Assembly: GCA_907165275.2 (NCBI GenBank)
Contig: OU015650.1
Span: forward strand, 6,602,001 to 6,666,000
Length of the DNA stretch: 64,000 nucleotides
Origin: Zygaena filipendulae
Lineage: Eukaryota > Arthropoda > Insecta > Lepidoptera > Zygaenidae
Reading direction: 5' to 3'
Shown here one piece after another: positions 35,876 through 46,415 of the stretch. Below the pieces are notes generated by a model that saw only the letters and a list, made by a program, of their open reading frames with translations, ran no database searches and was not told the DNA's origin. Made by a program: the position numbers and the translations under genes. The first letter of the stretch is position 1. Each line of letters opens with the position of its first letter.

Positions 35876-36587
35876 TGGTATAAATTAAAACTACTAAAAT
35901 TGGGTCATTATTTTGTTTTGTTTTACAATCATTATTAGCAGTATATATAGTAACATCTGTACATACCTAAATAAAGTGAAAATTCATATTTTCTTTATGT
36001 ATAGGTACGTATTGAATATAAAAGCATTATATAAGCTTGTTTCTAAAGGTTTTATGGTTTGTATAATATACTTCATCTTTACCCTATACTTGCGTATGTT
36101 AATTCTTGCAATAACCAATTATGCAATAGTATCTGTCATATATATTATATGATTATTATAGAATAAGTTTCAACACAATAATAAATGTTAGATTAAACTA
36201 CGAATAGAATTTTATTGCAAATCTATTAGGCAGGTATTTTAAATTCCCATCACGTCATAGTACTAACAAGATGTTATAACACTACTCGACTATTAGGAGA
36301 TAGAACAGAGGTAAAACTAGCGTCGACCATGCACTATAAAAAGCATAATATCTTCAAGATAATATTATGTAAACAAAAAGCATCGATGGGAGAGTATATT
36401 ATAAAACAAAATAGAATAATATTTACCTACTCATTCCTTTTAAAATTGAAATTCGACCCTGTAAGAACTTTAGAAAAAATAGTTTTTATTAATTGTGATA
36501 ATTGTCTTATAATTATAAACCAGTAGGTAGGTATTTCTTGAGGTCAAGGAAAACCTTTTTATTGGAAGTCTTTGGATACATAAATAC
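35876..36587. other. AT-rich flank of the LTR retrotransposon
   Basis: No gene; AT-rich frames without domains. Confidence 0.6.
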
Positions 36588-36592
36588 ATATT

Positions 36593-36747
36593 TGTGATGT
36601 AGGATAAGTTATACTTTATTAATAAGTAATAGGTGGGTAAGATGTATTTTTCCTTTGTGAGCCAGTCTCTCATTAAAGCTGTAAACTGATGGACGTGTTT
36701 ACTTTAGCCGTTCCCGTAGGATTACCCCGAGGCCCTGATATTCTCCA
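36593..36747 (+). repeat. 5' LTR
   Basis: 155 bp, TGTGATGTAGG...TATTCTCCA. Contains ATTAAA at 36672-36677, a candidate polyadenylation signal. Identical to the 3' LTR. Confidence 0.95.
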
Positions 36748-36748
36748 G

Positions 36749-36757
36749 TGGCGACGA
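36749..36757 (+). promoter_or_regulatory. Primer binding site
   Basis: TGGCGACGA begins one base after the 5' LTR. It is complementary to the CGTCG-CCA 3' end I recall for insect tRNA-Ser(GCU); mag elements are known to use a serine tRNA. The match ends after 9 bases. Confidence 0.65.
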
Positions 36758-36865
36758 TTTTAACGATTTTCACGCGTGAACTCGGTGTTTGACCGAAATA
36801 CGTTTAAAAGTGCCGGAACTGTGCGGTGTTAACTAAGTATTACGTGCGAACAGTGCGGACAAAAG

Positions 36866-39800
36866 ATGGCGGTGGGAAAGATCGGTGCGTTTGACATTGC
36901 TAAGGACAGTTGGGACACTTATGTGGATCGTCTAGATCAATATTTTATTGCCAATAATGTAAAAAGTGAGTTAAAAGTCGCAACTTTAATTACGGTGATT
37001 GGTAATAGTGCGTATGAGTTGATGGTTAATCTATGTACCCCGGACAAACCGTCTACAAAAACCTATTCGGAGCTTGTGGCAGTAATGAAAGGGCACTTGA
37101 ACCCCAAACCGAGTATGTTGGCGGAAAGGTTTAAATTTCGGCAACGGATTCAAAAACCAGAGGAAGGTATCGCGACATACTTCTCAGAACTAAAAAGACT
37201 GAGCAAGGATTGTGCTTTTACAGCAGACAGCTTAAAAGAAAATATGAGAGACCAATTTATGTGCGGCTTGGTAAACGATGACATACGACAGAAGTTGTTT
37301 ACCGAAGACGACAGCATCACGATCGATAAAGCGTATAAGCTGGCCTTGTCAATGGAGGCGGCAGAGACGAACGCAGCATTAGTGGAGGACGGTACGAGGG
37401 GCAGAAACGGCAGCAGTACGCATGAAACCGGGACCGTACCCGTGCATAGGCTGGGACAAAACAGCAGCGGGCGCCGCGGGGCGGCCAGCGCGGCTACAGC
37501 GATCGGCCGGCGCGGCGGCAGTAACCGGCCGACGGCGGCGAGGCGTAACACGCGCGGTGCGCGTGAGTCAGTACAAGCTAGCGGCGACGGTCCAAGCGGA
37601 GTGAGTTACGGCTCGTATCGACGAGTCACTCACAACGATGAGTGCAGAGTTTGCGGTGGTAGACATAATTCAAACACGTGCAAATTCAAGCTATACGTAT
37701 GTCGAATTTGCACTCAAGAGGGTCATTTAAAGAAGATGTGTCCGAAGTTGGCGAAAAATAATTCTTTACATAACATGCAAGAAAACAGACAGGACAGCGA
37801 CGGCATCGGGGGCGCTTACTCGGCGGATAGCGACAGTGACGAGGTAATGGTACCTATTAATCGCTTATCAATAGGGCAGTGTAAGCCTATTACGATTTCT
37901 TTATGTGTGCAAGGCTATGACTTAAAAATGGAATGTGACACGGGGAGTGCAATCTCTTGTATTAATTACCAATTATATGAGAAAATGTTTTATAATTTAC
38001 CAATGAAACCCACTAAGTTAGTTTTAAGATACTATACGGGGGAACTAGTGTCTCCGGTAGGGGTAATTAGGCCGGTTGTAAAATATAATAATACTGAAAA
38101 GATATTGGATTTGTACATTATCGAAAACGGAAACACAGTTTTATTAGGTAGACAATGGATGGCGGAGTTAAACATATTAGTGTCAACCTTGCAGTACAAA
38201 ACAATTAATAATAATAATTGTGAAACAGGTTTTAACTTCTCGGAATTCAGTTCCAGATATTATGAAGTGTTTGCGGACGGCCTGGGGCGGTTCACGGGAG
38301 GACAAGTGAGCATCCACGTGCGCGAGGGGGCGCGGCCGGTGTTCATGCGCGCGAGACCGCTAGCGTACGCGATGCGGGAGCCGGTTGAGCGCGCGCTGGA
38401 GCAGCTGGTGCGCGACGACATCCTCACCCCCGTCGACCACTCAGACTGGGCGACACCGATCGTGCCCGTGGTAAAGAAAGACGGTACGATTCGAATCTGC
38501 GCCGATTTTAAGTTAACCTTGAATAAAGTATTGGAGGTCGACCGTTATCCGTTACCTAAAGTAGAAGATCTTTTGGCTCGCTTGCATGGTGGTGAAAGAT
38601 TTAGTAAAATAGATTTGTCTCAAGCATATGCTCAGTTGGAACTGGATGATACTAGGAAATACGCAGTAATTAACACACATAAAGGGCTTTTCATGTATAA
38701 ACGGTTAGTTTACGGGTTGTCGTCGAGCCCAGGGATTTTTCAAAGGCGATTAGAGCAATTGTTCGCAGATTTGCCTCACGTTGGAGTTTTTTTGGACGAT
38801 ATTATTCTGACAGGTAGGGACACCTCTCAGCACTTAGATAATTTACATAAAGTTTTTGAACGTCTGAAGTCAAGCGGCCTAAAAGTAAAAAAGGAAAAGT
38901 GTTCTTTCTTTGTTGAATCTCTTGATTATTTAGGACATGTCATAAGTAAACAAGGAGTACATACGTCCAAAGATAAAGTAGAGGCAATTATTCGAACTCC
39001 GATCCCAAGAAACGTGTCAGAGTTAAGGGCTTTCATTGGGATGGTCATGTATTACGGAAAGTTTATAAAAAATGTAAGTTCAATTCTTACACCTCTGTAT
39101 AATTTGTTGCGTGTCGGGGTGAGATACGATTGGAGCGAGGCGTGCGACGTGGCGTTTTCGCGGATAAAGCGGGCGCTGAGCACGAGTGAAGTGCTGGTGC
39201 ACTACTCACCGGAGCTGCCGCTGGTGCTGACGGCGGACGCCAGCGCCACGGGAATCGGCGCCGTCATCTCCCACATTACGCCCGAGGGCGAGCGGCCCAT
39301 TGCTTACGCTTCGCGCACACTTAACTCGGCTGAACGTTCGTATGCCCAAATAGACAAGGAAGCATTAGCCATTATATACGGTGTCAAGAAGTTTCACCAG
39401 TATTTGTACGGTAGGAAATTTATATTAAGGACGGACCATAAACCTTTAACATACATTTTTGGTAATAAAGTGGGTATACCCGTTATGGCGGCGTCCAGGT
39501 TACAAAGGTGGGCCGTAATCCTTTCAGGTTATTCGTACGATATAGAGTATGTTGCGTCCGCCAAAAACTGCGCCGACGCACTGTCGCGACTGCCACAATC
39601 GGCGGATAAGGATAAAATCGTAAACGAATTTACCTATTTAAATTTTGCGGAAAGTTTTTTGCCAGTGACAAACGATAAGGTGCGTGTGGCAACGGCTCGG
39701 GATCAGGTACTGAGCAGAGCGTTGCTTTACACACAGTCGGGGTGGCCGTCACATTGTACAGACGACTTGTTGAAGCCGTATTTTAACAGACGACAAGAGT

Positions 39801-41098
39801 TATATATCGAACGGGGTTGTATTATGTGGGGTTACAGAATTGTAATTCCATCGGCATTACGAAACATAATTTTAAAGGAATTACATGTTAGTCATATGGG
39901 TATAGTAAAGACGAAATCTATGGCTCGTAGTTATGTGTGGTGGCCCAATATAGACGCAGACATCGAAGCGACGTGCCGCGCCTGCGAGACATGTGCGATG
40001 GAAGCGCCCGCACCGCCGCGCGCCGCACCTTGCAGTTGGCCGTATTTAGCCCAGCCGTGGAGTAGATTGCATGTGGACTTTTTAGGCCCATATCAGGGAA
40101 AAACTTTCTTAATAATTATTGATTCCAGCTCAAAGTGGATTGAGATTTTTGAAATGAATAAAACTAACGCTACGGCCGTTATAAAAGTAATGCGATCGTT
40201 ATTTGCACGTTTTGGCTTACCATTAGAGGTAGTATCAGACCAGGGCCCGCCGTTTACTAGTACGGAACTAAAAGAATTTTTAGCTTTGAATGGTATTAAA
40301 CAGTCGTTTTCTCCAGTGTATCATCCGGCTTCAAACGGGGCAGCAGAGAATGCCGTCAAACTATGCAAGCGAGCAATTAAGAAAGCCATCCGAGATGCAG
40401 TAGATATTGATATAGCGTTACAAACATACCTACTAGCTTATAGAAATAGTATTCAAAGCACAACCGGGGAAAGTCCCGCTATGCTGTTGCAACACAGAGC
40501 CTTGCGGTCGCGTTTAGATCTCTTGCGCGGAGACCGCGCGCGACAAAACCAGGTAGAGGAGACGCAGCGCCGGCAAAGGACGAGTTCCAGTGCGGAGCCG
40601 TCCCAAAAACACGCGGCGGGTGATGCTGTATGGGCTAGGACCTACGGAAGGCAGGACAAGTGGTTGAAGGGAACAGTGGTAAGTCAAGAAGGTTCGCGTA
40701 GGTATTTAATAAATAGTGATGATGGTCGACTTCTAACAAGACATACTGATCAGGTTAGGCGCAGAGTTCGACGTTCTAGTATAATGTACCCTAACTCAAT
40801 GCCGGAGGGGGAGGCCAGTGAGGGTGTCGTCGAGCAAACGCAGTCTCCGACGATAGCGAAGCCGAGGGATAGTGAGGGGACGGGTAGTGGTAAAGTAGAA
40901 GGTCAGGAACCACCGTTAGTTACGGATGCATCGGAGACAACCGGCGCAAGGGATTCGCCAACACGTAACTCGAGCGCGCCACACTCGCCATCGAGTAACA
41001 AGAAATCTTCGATCGTACCTACCGCGAGCCCCGTGAACCCACCCACCGTCCGTCCCACCCGTATTCGTAAGAAGCCGGTTAGATATGGGTTTGATTAG
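36866..41098 (+). CDS. Gag-Pol polyprotein of Ty3/gypsy (mag-type) retrotransposon
   Basis: 1410 codons in one uninterrupted frame, from an ATG 118 bases after the 5' LTR. Order: Gag-like capsid region (about 20-165), basic Gly/Arg linker (175-250), zinc knuckles C260-x2-C-x3-H-x4-C and C279-x2-C-x4-H-x4-C, aspartic protease with DTGS at 358-361, reverse transcriptase (about 505-690, D583 and F-L-D-D at 642-645), RNase H (D791, E832, D857), integrase zinc finger (H1007, H1010, C1037, C1040) and catalytic D1071, D1125, E1161 with D,D35E spacing. The C-terminal tail after 1300 is Ser/Pro-rich and low complexity. All catalytic residues are present. Gag and Pol share one frame, so no frameshift signal is needed. 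The product would copy its RNA in particles and integrate the cDNA. Codons are GC-richer than the flanks, and no env follows. Confidence 0.95.
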   Translation: MAVGKIGAFDIAKDSWDTYVDRLDQYFIANNVKSELKVATLITVIGNSAYELMVNLCTPDKPSTKTYSELVAVMKGHLNPKPSMLAERFKFRQRIQKPEEGIATYFSELKRLSKDCAFTADSLKENMRDQFMCGLVNDDIRQKLFTEDDSITIDKAYKLALSMEAAETNAALVEDGTRGRNGSSTHETGTVPVHRLGQNSSGRRGAASAATAIGRRGGSNRPTAARRNTRGARESVQASGDGPSGVSYGSYRRVTHNDECRVCGGRHNSNTCKFKLYVCRICTQEGHLKKMCPKLAKNNSLHNMQENRQDSDGIGGAYSADSDSDEVMVPINRLSIGQCKPITISLCVQGYDLKMECDTGSAISCINYQLYEKMFYNLPMKPTKLVLRYYTGELVSPVGVIRPVVKYNNTEKILDLYIIENGNTVLLGRQWMAELNILVSTLQYKTINNNNCETGFNFSEFSSRYYEVFADGLGRFTGGQVSIHVREGARPVFMRARPLAYAMREPVERALEQLVRDDILTPVDHSDWATPIVPVVKKDGTIRICADFKLTLNKVLEVDRYPLPKVEDLLARLHGGERFSKIDLSQAYAQLELDDTRKYAVINTHKGLFMYKRLVYGLSSSPGIFQRRLEQLFADLPHVGVFLDDIILTGRDTSQHLDNLHKVFERLKSSGLKVKKEKCSFFVESLDYLGHVISKQGVHTSKDKVEAIIRTPIPRNVSELRAFIGMVMYYGKFIKNVSSILTPLYNLLRVGVRYDWSEACDVAFSRIKRALSTSEVLVHYSPELPLVLTADASATGIGAVISHITPEGERPIAYASRTLNSAERSYAQIDKEALAIIYGVKKFHQYLYGRKFILRTDHKPLTYIFGNKVGIPVMAASRLQRWAVILSGYSYDIEYVASAKNCADALSRLPQSADKDKIVNEFTYLNFAESFLPVTNDKVRVATARDQVLSRALLYTQSGWPSHCTDDLLKPYFNRRQELYIERGCIMWGYRIVIPSALRNIILKELHVSHMGIVKTKSMARSYVWWPNIDADIEATCRACETCAMEAPAPPRAAPCSWPYLAQPWSRLHVDFLGPYQGKTFLIIIDSSSKWIEIFEMNKTNATAVIKVMRSLFARFGLPLEVVSDQGPPFTSTELKEFLALNGIKQSFSPVYHPASNGAAENAVKLCKRAIKKAIRDAVDIDIALQTYLLAYRNSIQSTTGESPAMLLQHRALRSRLDLLRGDRARQNQVEETQRRQRTSSSAEPSQKHAAGDAVWARTYGRQDKWLKGTVVSQEGSRRYLINSDDGRLLTRHTDQVRRRVRRSSIMYPNSMPEGEASEGVVEQTQSPTIAKPRDSEGTGSGKVEGQEPPLVTDASETTGARDSPTRNSSAPHSPSSNKKSSIVPTASPVNPPTVRPTRIRKKPVRYGFD

Positions 41099-41250
41099 GA
41101 TTAAGCTTTTTAATTAGGATACTAAAACTTTGTTCAAAGCCAATATAGTACTGTAGTATTGGTTTAGTGTTGATTTTATATACCTATATAAGTTAGATAC
41201 AGATAAGTTAAAAAGTATTGTTATATTTGTAAAAGCTAATGCAGTAGTTT

Positions 41251-41261
41251 AAGTGTGGAAG
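41251..41261 (+). promoter_or_regulatory. Polypurine tract
   Basis: AAGTGTGGAAG directly precedes the 3' LTR. It is purine-rich with two T interruptions, so it is a weak but correctly placed plus-strand primer site. Confidence 0.55.
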
Positions 41262-41416
41262 TGTGATGTAGGATAAGTTATACTTTATTAATAAGTAATA
41301 GGTGGGTAAGATGTATTTTTCCTTTGTGAGCCAGTCTCTCATTAAAGCTGTAAACTGATGGACGTGTTTACTTTAGCCGTTCCCGTAGGATTACCCCGAG
41401 GCCCTGATATTCTCCA
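41262..41416 (+). repeat. 3' LTR
   Basis: 155 bp, identical to the 5' LTR; followed by ATATT (41417-41421), the second half of the target duplication. Confidence 0.95.
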
Positions 41417-41421
41417 ATATT

Positions 41422-42339
41422 ATACATTACTATGACCTGACGTAACTTCAACCAGCAACTACCTACTGACGGGCGTATCAAAAGTTCGCCAAAATCCAAA
41501 TTAATTAACCTCAAGCTACTACTACGTATTCATTTCTAATTTGAAATAAGTAAGTGCCTACCCACTCAGAACGATGGAAAAATCAAAAGAAAACTTACAA
41601 GAGAAATCGAAAACAGTCAGCAAAAAAACATTATTTTATTTGAAATTTTATATTTATAATATTAATTATAATTTATTTATTTGTTCTATACTAATATTAC
41701 CCTGTGAAACCGCGAGGGATAGTTAGTATTAAATTTATATGAGTAAATAAGCTTTTGACAGACTCATCAACGTCTAGCAGAAATTGCAAGCTAGAAAAAA
41801 GAAGTTTGTCAGTTGTTTTCTTTTACGGCTTGAGAGTCATGAAAAGCGGTAGGTATTGGCTATTCATAAAAACAAACCCTAATTTCAGGGCGTTTGAAAA
41901 CTTAACCCTCAAGAGTAAAAACTGTAAAAAGCTATTAAAACAACGCGGGCCAGCCATAATATATACCTATAGCCGTTTATAAATCAAATTTACTTTTATA
42001 AACACGAATAAAAATCACTTTTTAACCGACCTTGAAAAATATGTATTATAATAATGAACGTAACGAAGTTTGGTCGATCATGCATTACAATGAATGAATT
42101 CACATCCCGTATATATCACAGGCCGTGCCGTACCGCCAAGTGTTGCGGTTCCCTCGCTCTCAGCGCTTGGTGCTTATTGAGACATTGTCTTCAATTCATT
42201 ATGATAATCTTCGCAACTGTGTGTTAGATGTGCAAATATAACCTGCCTGAGATTGAAATAAGCGAGCAAACTAATAACTCTGTTCAAAGGATTTGTAATA
42301 TTTAACCGATATAAAGTAGATATCTTATTTACTAAAGGT
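41422..42339. other. Noncoding stretch with a Helitron-like tail scrap
   Basis: No gene. CCTGTGAAACCGCGAGGGATAG followed by TTAG (about 41700-41726) is an isolated, decayed Helitron-like 3' end, preceded by ACTAATATTA. Confidence 0.5.
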
Positions 42340-42530
42340 AATCTTCTACGTAATATAAAAACGACAGGTCACTAACTCGCTGACTAAATACACGAAATCT
42401 TGAAAATTATTATACCTACTTGACCTATGAAGCTGAAATTTGGCAATGTGTGTACCTCTAGTTTACATGTAGAGACTTCAGCTAAGAATGGATTTCACGG
42501 AGTTCCCACGGGAACTGGCTAATTAAGCTA
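42340..42530 (+). mobile_element. Helitron-like relative, second copy of the 35706 subfamily
   Basis: TCTACGTAATATAAAAACGA, CTGACTAAATACACGAAAT, AGCTGAAATTTGGCAATGTG, AGACTTCAGCTAAGAATGGA and TTCCCACGGGAACTGG are shared in order with 35706-35875. The 3' hairpin and CTAG are lost. MITE-A begins just downstream. Confidence 0.55.
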
Positions 42531-42550
42531 CATAACATAGTTGACATAAT

Positions 42551-42874
42551 GGGCATGTTGACTAATTTTTTTTTAGTCCGTCTTGTAGATTAATAAAAAA
42601 AATTAGACACGTAATTTTTATTATTTTACGTAATCAAAAAATAACGGCGAAACATTGAGATGAAATTTCGCGTGACGTCACTATCTGGACAGTTTGTATG
42701 GCGGCTTTTACCGGTTAGTGACGTCACGAGCCCCTACCCTAAACTTCAATGCGCTTTATCTCTGTATATTTTCATTTATTGGAAAAAGCAAAAAAATTGT
42801 GTCTATTGTTTTTTTATTTTCTAACTGACTGATGGACTAATTAGAATTTTGATTTTCAAAAGTAGTCAACATCC
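42551..42874 (+). mobile_element. MITE family A, full-length copy
   Basis: Starts GGGCATGTTGAC and ends GTCAACATCC, giving a short terminal inverted repeat. Inside are TTAGTCCGTC near the left end and GATGGACTAATTAG near the right, also inverted. The centre carries GTGACGTCAC twice and AATAACGGCGAAACATTGAG. Target duplication unclear (AAT/TTATT flanks). Confidence 0.8.
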
Positions 42875-44597
42875 TTATTGTCTGTGATATCGAAATAATT
42901 GCTATTTTGAGTTTAGCTATTAGAACATGAATTACTATTTTTTTTAATCTGTCTTATTGTCCAGGCTAGTTTTTGGAACAGCTAAACAGATTGTTATAAA
43001 TTATTTAATAATTATTCACCATGTAAATTAAACTCATATTAACAACTACAAGAAATTACTACTTCAACTATTATTTAAAAACATTCCAAAATGCTGTTGT
43101 TGTTAGTGTCACCTATGCACATACAGCAACAACAACAACAGCAAGAATATAATTATAAATGAAAGAAAAAAACCTGAAGAGATGCGTTTGTCAGCACTAT
43201 TTAAATACGTACGTAATAATGGTATCACAGCAATATATAGCGAAGTGACATGATTAAGGGCGTAGGCAAATGTCGTCAAGAGAGAGAAAAACCCCCTTTA
43301 CACATTATTTACTCGTCGAAAGGGAAGTTGACGCGCTGACACGGCTGCCGGGCCCCGACATCCGCCACCGACATCCGTCGGAGGGCAAATTGTATTTGCG
43401 TACCGTTTTATATCTATTTGTCAAATAAAAACCAATTGAAATTTCGTTATTTGCAAATCTGCTTTCGCTCGAGTTTAATTACCGTTTGTTCAAATGATTA
43501 TCGCGACTGTGTATTCAAATTGGATTTGCGTGAATCGATGATAAAAATAATAACGTGTCAGGAAATAGGTACGCTGTTTTATTGAAAAGTAAAACGAATT
43601 CATCATTAACCTTTTAAATTGAAGTGGAACCCTTTTCTTTATAAGAACCCTTGTATATATGTGCTTTGATGTCCGTCGGGCCATCCGTCCGTCTGTCATC
43701 AGGTCTTGATGACGCGCACATATAGGTATCGCTGATCCATAACTGAATAAAAATTATATTTTAGATTATTTTAGGGATTAGTTTGGTGAAAATAAAAAAA
43801 TTGGGTTCAGTGGTTTTAACAATACCTTATACCCTAAGTATGTAGCTAAAAATAAGGAAAAATTTATGCGTTGCGTAAAAAAATTTTAGCTTTTTAAAAA
43901 CCTAAAAGAACATGTTTGTTGTTTTACAAACATGTTCTTTTAGGTTTTTAGACGACAAAAGACGCTGGCTGTTGTCATAATTATGGTGGTCATCGATGGC
44001 AGTCGTTGAGCCATTTTGAACATAAGGCTCTATTTTTCATTATAAGCCATACATTACAGAAAAACTGTAATTTTTTTGGGATATTTCAGTAGATAAAGTA
44101 AGTTCAAGTTCAAAACTAGTTGACTGAAATTGTCTCGCTATAGACAGGTTTTTATTAAACATTGATTGATTTATATTTATTAGCATTACATTGATATGGA
44201 CCAACTACAACGGCTAAAGAGAGTGCAAAATATAAATTTAATCAAATCCCCTGTCAAACTTTATGAAACTAATTCCTGGTATCGAACGAGTAAATGAACA
44301 GAATATTGGATAGACATAGATCATCATTAGCCGCCGAGTATTAACGGCATCGCCTTCCTGGCATTCCACACAATTCCTCGTTTGATTTGTGTCATAATTA
44401 ATGACTGAGGATACGCCGGCGCCCCATTAACTTAACGAACTTGTGTCAAGATGCCTATCAACCGTCACATTGGAACGTATAGAAAAAAACTTTTGAGATA
44501 CATTGTGTATCGTACCTATATTTCATGTTAGAAGTTACAATGTCTACGATTATAACCAAGGCGGTTGTGTCTTTAGTCTCCACACTTTATGTACATA
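42875..44597. other. Noncoding stretch with a perfect hairpin
   Basis: No supported gene. Holds a CAACAACAACAACA run at 43125-43139, a small CpG-rich patch at 43320-43390 and the 25-bp hairpin at 43895-43950. The segment 44340-44460 (CATTCCACAC, CATAATTAATGACTGAGG, GCCGGCGCC) is less AT-rich than its surroundings and might be a conserved noncoding element, on no firm evidence. Confidence 0.5.
43895..43950. repeat. Perfect 25-bp stem hairpin
   Basis: Left arm 43895-43919 (TAAAAACCTAAAAGAACATG...) pairs without mismatch with 43926-43950 around the loop TGTTTT. No flanking target duplication was identified. It could be a tiny foldback element or a small-RNA precursor. Confidence 0.8.
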
Positions 44598-44831
44598 CTA
44601 GTTGTGCCCCGCGGTTTCACCCGCGTTAATTTCAGAGTTCCCGCGGGACTTCCGGAATAAAAGTACCCTATGTGTTAATCTGATGTATAAGCTATATTAT
44701 TGTAAAGTTTCATTTAAATCCATCCAGTAGTTTTTGCGTGAAAGAGTCACAAACATCCATCCATCCATCCATCCATCCATCCATCCATCCATACATTCTT
44801 ACAAACTTTCGCGTTTATAATATTATTAGGA
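44598..44831 (-). mobile_element. Helitron-like element with CATC microsatellite, near consensus
   Basis: On the minus strand 5'-TCCTAATAATATTATAAACG to ...CCGCGGGGCACAACTAG, between A and T. The 3' hairpin CGCGGGTGAAACCGCG is intact. A (CATC)n array of about nine units lies at 44757-44793, at the same place as the GGAT array of the copy at 18899-19121. Confidence 0.75.
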
Positions 44832-46415
44832 TTATACCCATCTATACCTACTGTACCTATAGCTACACATAGTTCGATTAATAATTTGGATATTATGTAC
44901 TCTTCGATTTTGTTTTTACTTACAACTAATAAGTTTTACCTAGGTACTAATAATAATCTTAAGTAACTGAGTCCTATGGTAAGTATCTAAGCATGGCTTG
45001 CAACGTTTTCGCCTTTACGAACGCAGTCTGACTTTTATCGTAAATGAAAAAATGTTAAGAAACATGGTTGATTATTTCATGCGAAAGAATAGTTTTTGAT
45101 TGAGTTCACGTAAGAAGGTGTGGTTCCAGCACCTCTGTGACAATCTCTCAACCGGTTGGTAGGTATGCGTTTTAATCACAACAAAATGGACCTGCGTAGT
45201 GGAAAATTTAAATGAGTAGCTACGTTACAATGGTCAGTAAACCACACATAATTCACAGTTTCACAGTACCACAGAATATTATTATCAACACTAACGTTAG
45301 ATAAATAAATTCACTGGCAAGCCGCAGCCGGTACAGTGTCGGTAGTAAAGCGGTGTACACAGCGGACTTCATAATCCAACACCGCCATGCGCTCGCTGAT
45401 ATATAGATGGCGCTACTGAGCAAAACCAGGAACACGCTCGTAAAGATCTTATTTCGCATTTAACCCGTCATAAAGAGTGATTTAAACACATTGTTAGACA
45501 ATAAATTGTAGCGTACATATCGACATGGTAATATACATAATGGGACTGATATAAAACTGAGTAATATTTAGGTTTACACAACAATTTATTACTTGCTGGT
45601 TACTACTGTCAGCATCGGTTTAAAGTATTACATAAACATAAAAATAATTAAATTATACACCTACATAATTAAAAAAACTTAATATTTAACAAATATACCT
45701 ACTTTAAATAACGTATTTAATTCAGTAAAGTTAAGAGTTAGGTAATCGTCGAAATAACGTTTATTAATATACCAAAATAAATTCAAGAATATGAAATTGT
45801 AGTACCTACTTAGTTAAAAACAATATTGAAGGGGAAATAATACACTTTCGCTGGTCTATGGGTATCTTATGAGATATAAATGATATGAAATGTGTAGTCG
45901 GCTACACAGATATAAAAATATAACAGTAGATACCTAACTACCTACTTTGGAAGGAAATAATTCATTATATATCTCATTCATTTACGAGTAATTAGCTCTA
46001 CATAGAAACGACATTACGGCGATGGTATTTTGATATTAATCGATTAAATTATATCAAAATCAAGCACACCGATCAACATAAATCTGCATAATCTGATTTT
46101 ATTAATAGTAGAAAGTCCAATTATCCGCATAGGTAGTAATTATTTACTCTCTTTTGAGCTCGCCGCTATTAGGTCAAAAGGTCAAAAGAAACTAAAATTG
46201 TCAAAAGTGACATTTAACATAACACGATAATTATGATCTATGTATACTTCTATATTAATATACTAATAATAATAATAATAATAAACTTTATTGAACCAAT
46301 AATATGAACTAAAGTAGGTAACCGAACTTCCCAAACTAGTAGGACGAAGTCTATTTTGGATCTACCAACTGGAAAATTTAAAAGTACCATAAAAAGTGAA
46401 AAAAGTGAAATTAAG
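44832..46415. other. Noncoding stretch
   Basis: Mostly AT-rich, with (ATA)n at about 46261-46283. Holds one weak signal-peptide ORF at 45253-45459; otherwise nothing recognised. Confidence 0.5.
45253..45459 (-). CDS. Possible small secreted or membrane protein
   Basis: 68 codons. Residues 1-24 look like a signal peptide (KIF, then VFLVLLSSAIYISASA with a plausible cleavage after ASA). The mature part would have one Cys pair (WRCW...CGTV) and a second hydrophobic stretch at 50-64. The stretch 45320-45430 is GC-richer than its flanks, which is the main reason to list it. No domain or family is recognised. It could equally be a chance frame or a single exon. Confidence 0.2.
   Translation of the reverse strand: MRNKIFTSVFLVLLSSAIYISASAWRCWIMKSAVYTALLPTLYRLRLASEFIYLTLVLIIIFCGTVKL

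Larger units (their letters stand above)
36588..41421 (+). mobile_element. Complete mag-type Ty3/gypsy LTR retrotransposon with target duplication
   Basis: Two 155-bp LTRs, 36593-36747 and 41262-41416, are identical by base-by-base reading. Each begins TG and ends CA. ATATT flanks both sides (36588-36592, 41417-41421) as the 5-bp target duplication. A single gag-pol frame fills the interior and no env is present. The short LTRs, single ORF, two zinc knuckles and serine-tRNA-like primer site fit the mag lineage first described in the silkworm. Identical LTRs and an undamaged frame indicate a recent insertion, possibly still competent. Confidence 0.95.

Noticed and set aside
37150..37551. 133-codon minus-strand frame inside the retrotransposon
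   Set aside because: It mirrors the Gly/Arg-rich gag linker on the opposite strand and has no domain; the plus-strand gag-pol frame explains the sequence.
44757..44793. CATC repeat considered as a CRISPR-like or other repeat array
   Set aside because: It is a plain tetranucleotide microsatellite inside a Helitron-like element, with no spacers.
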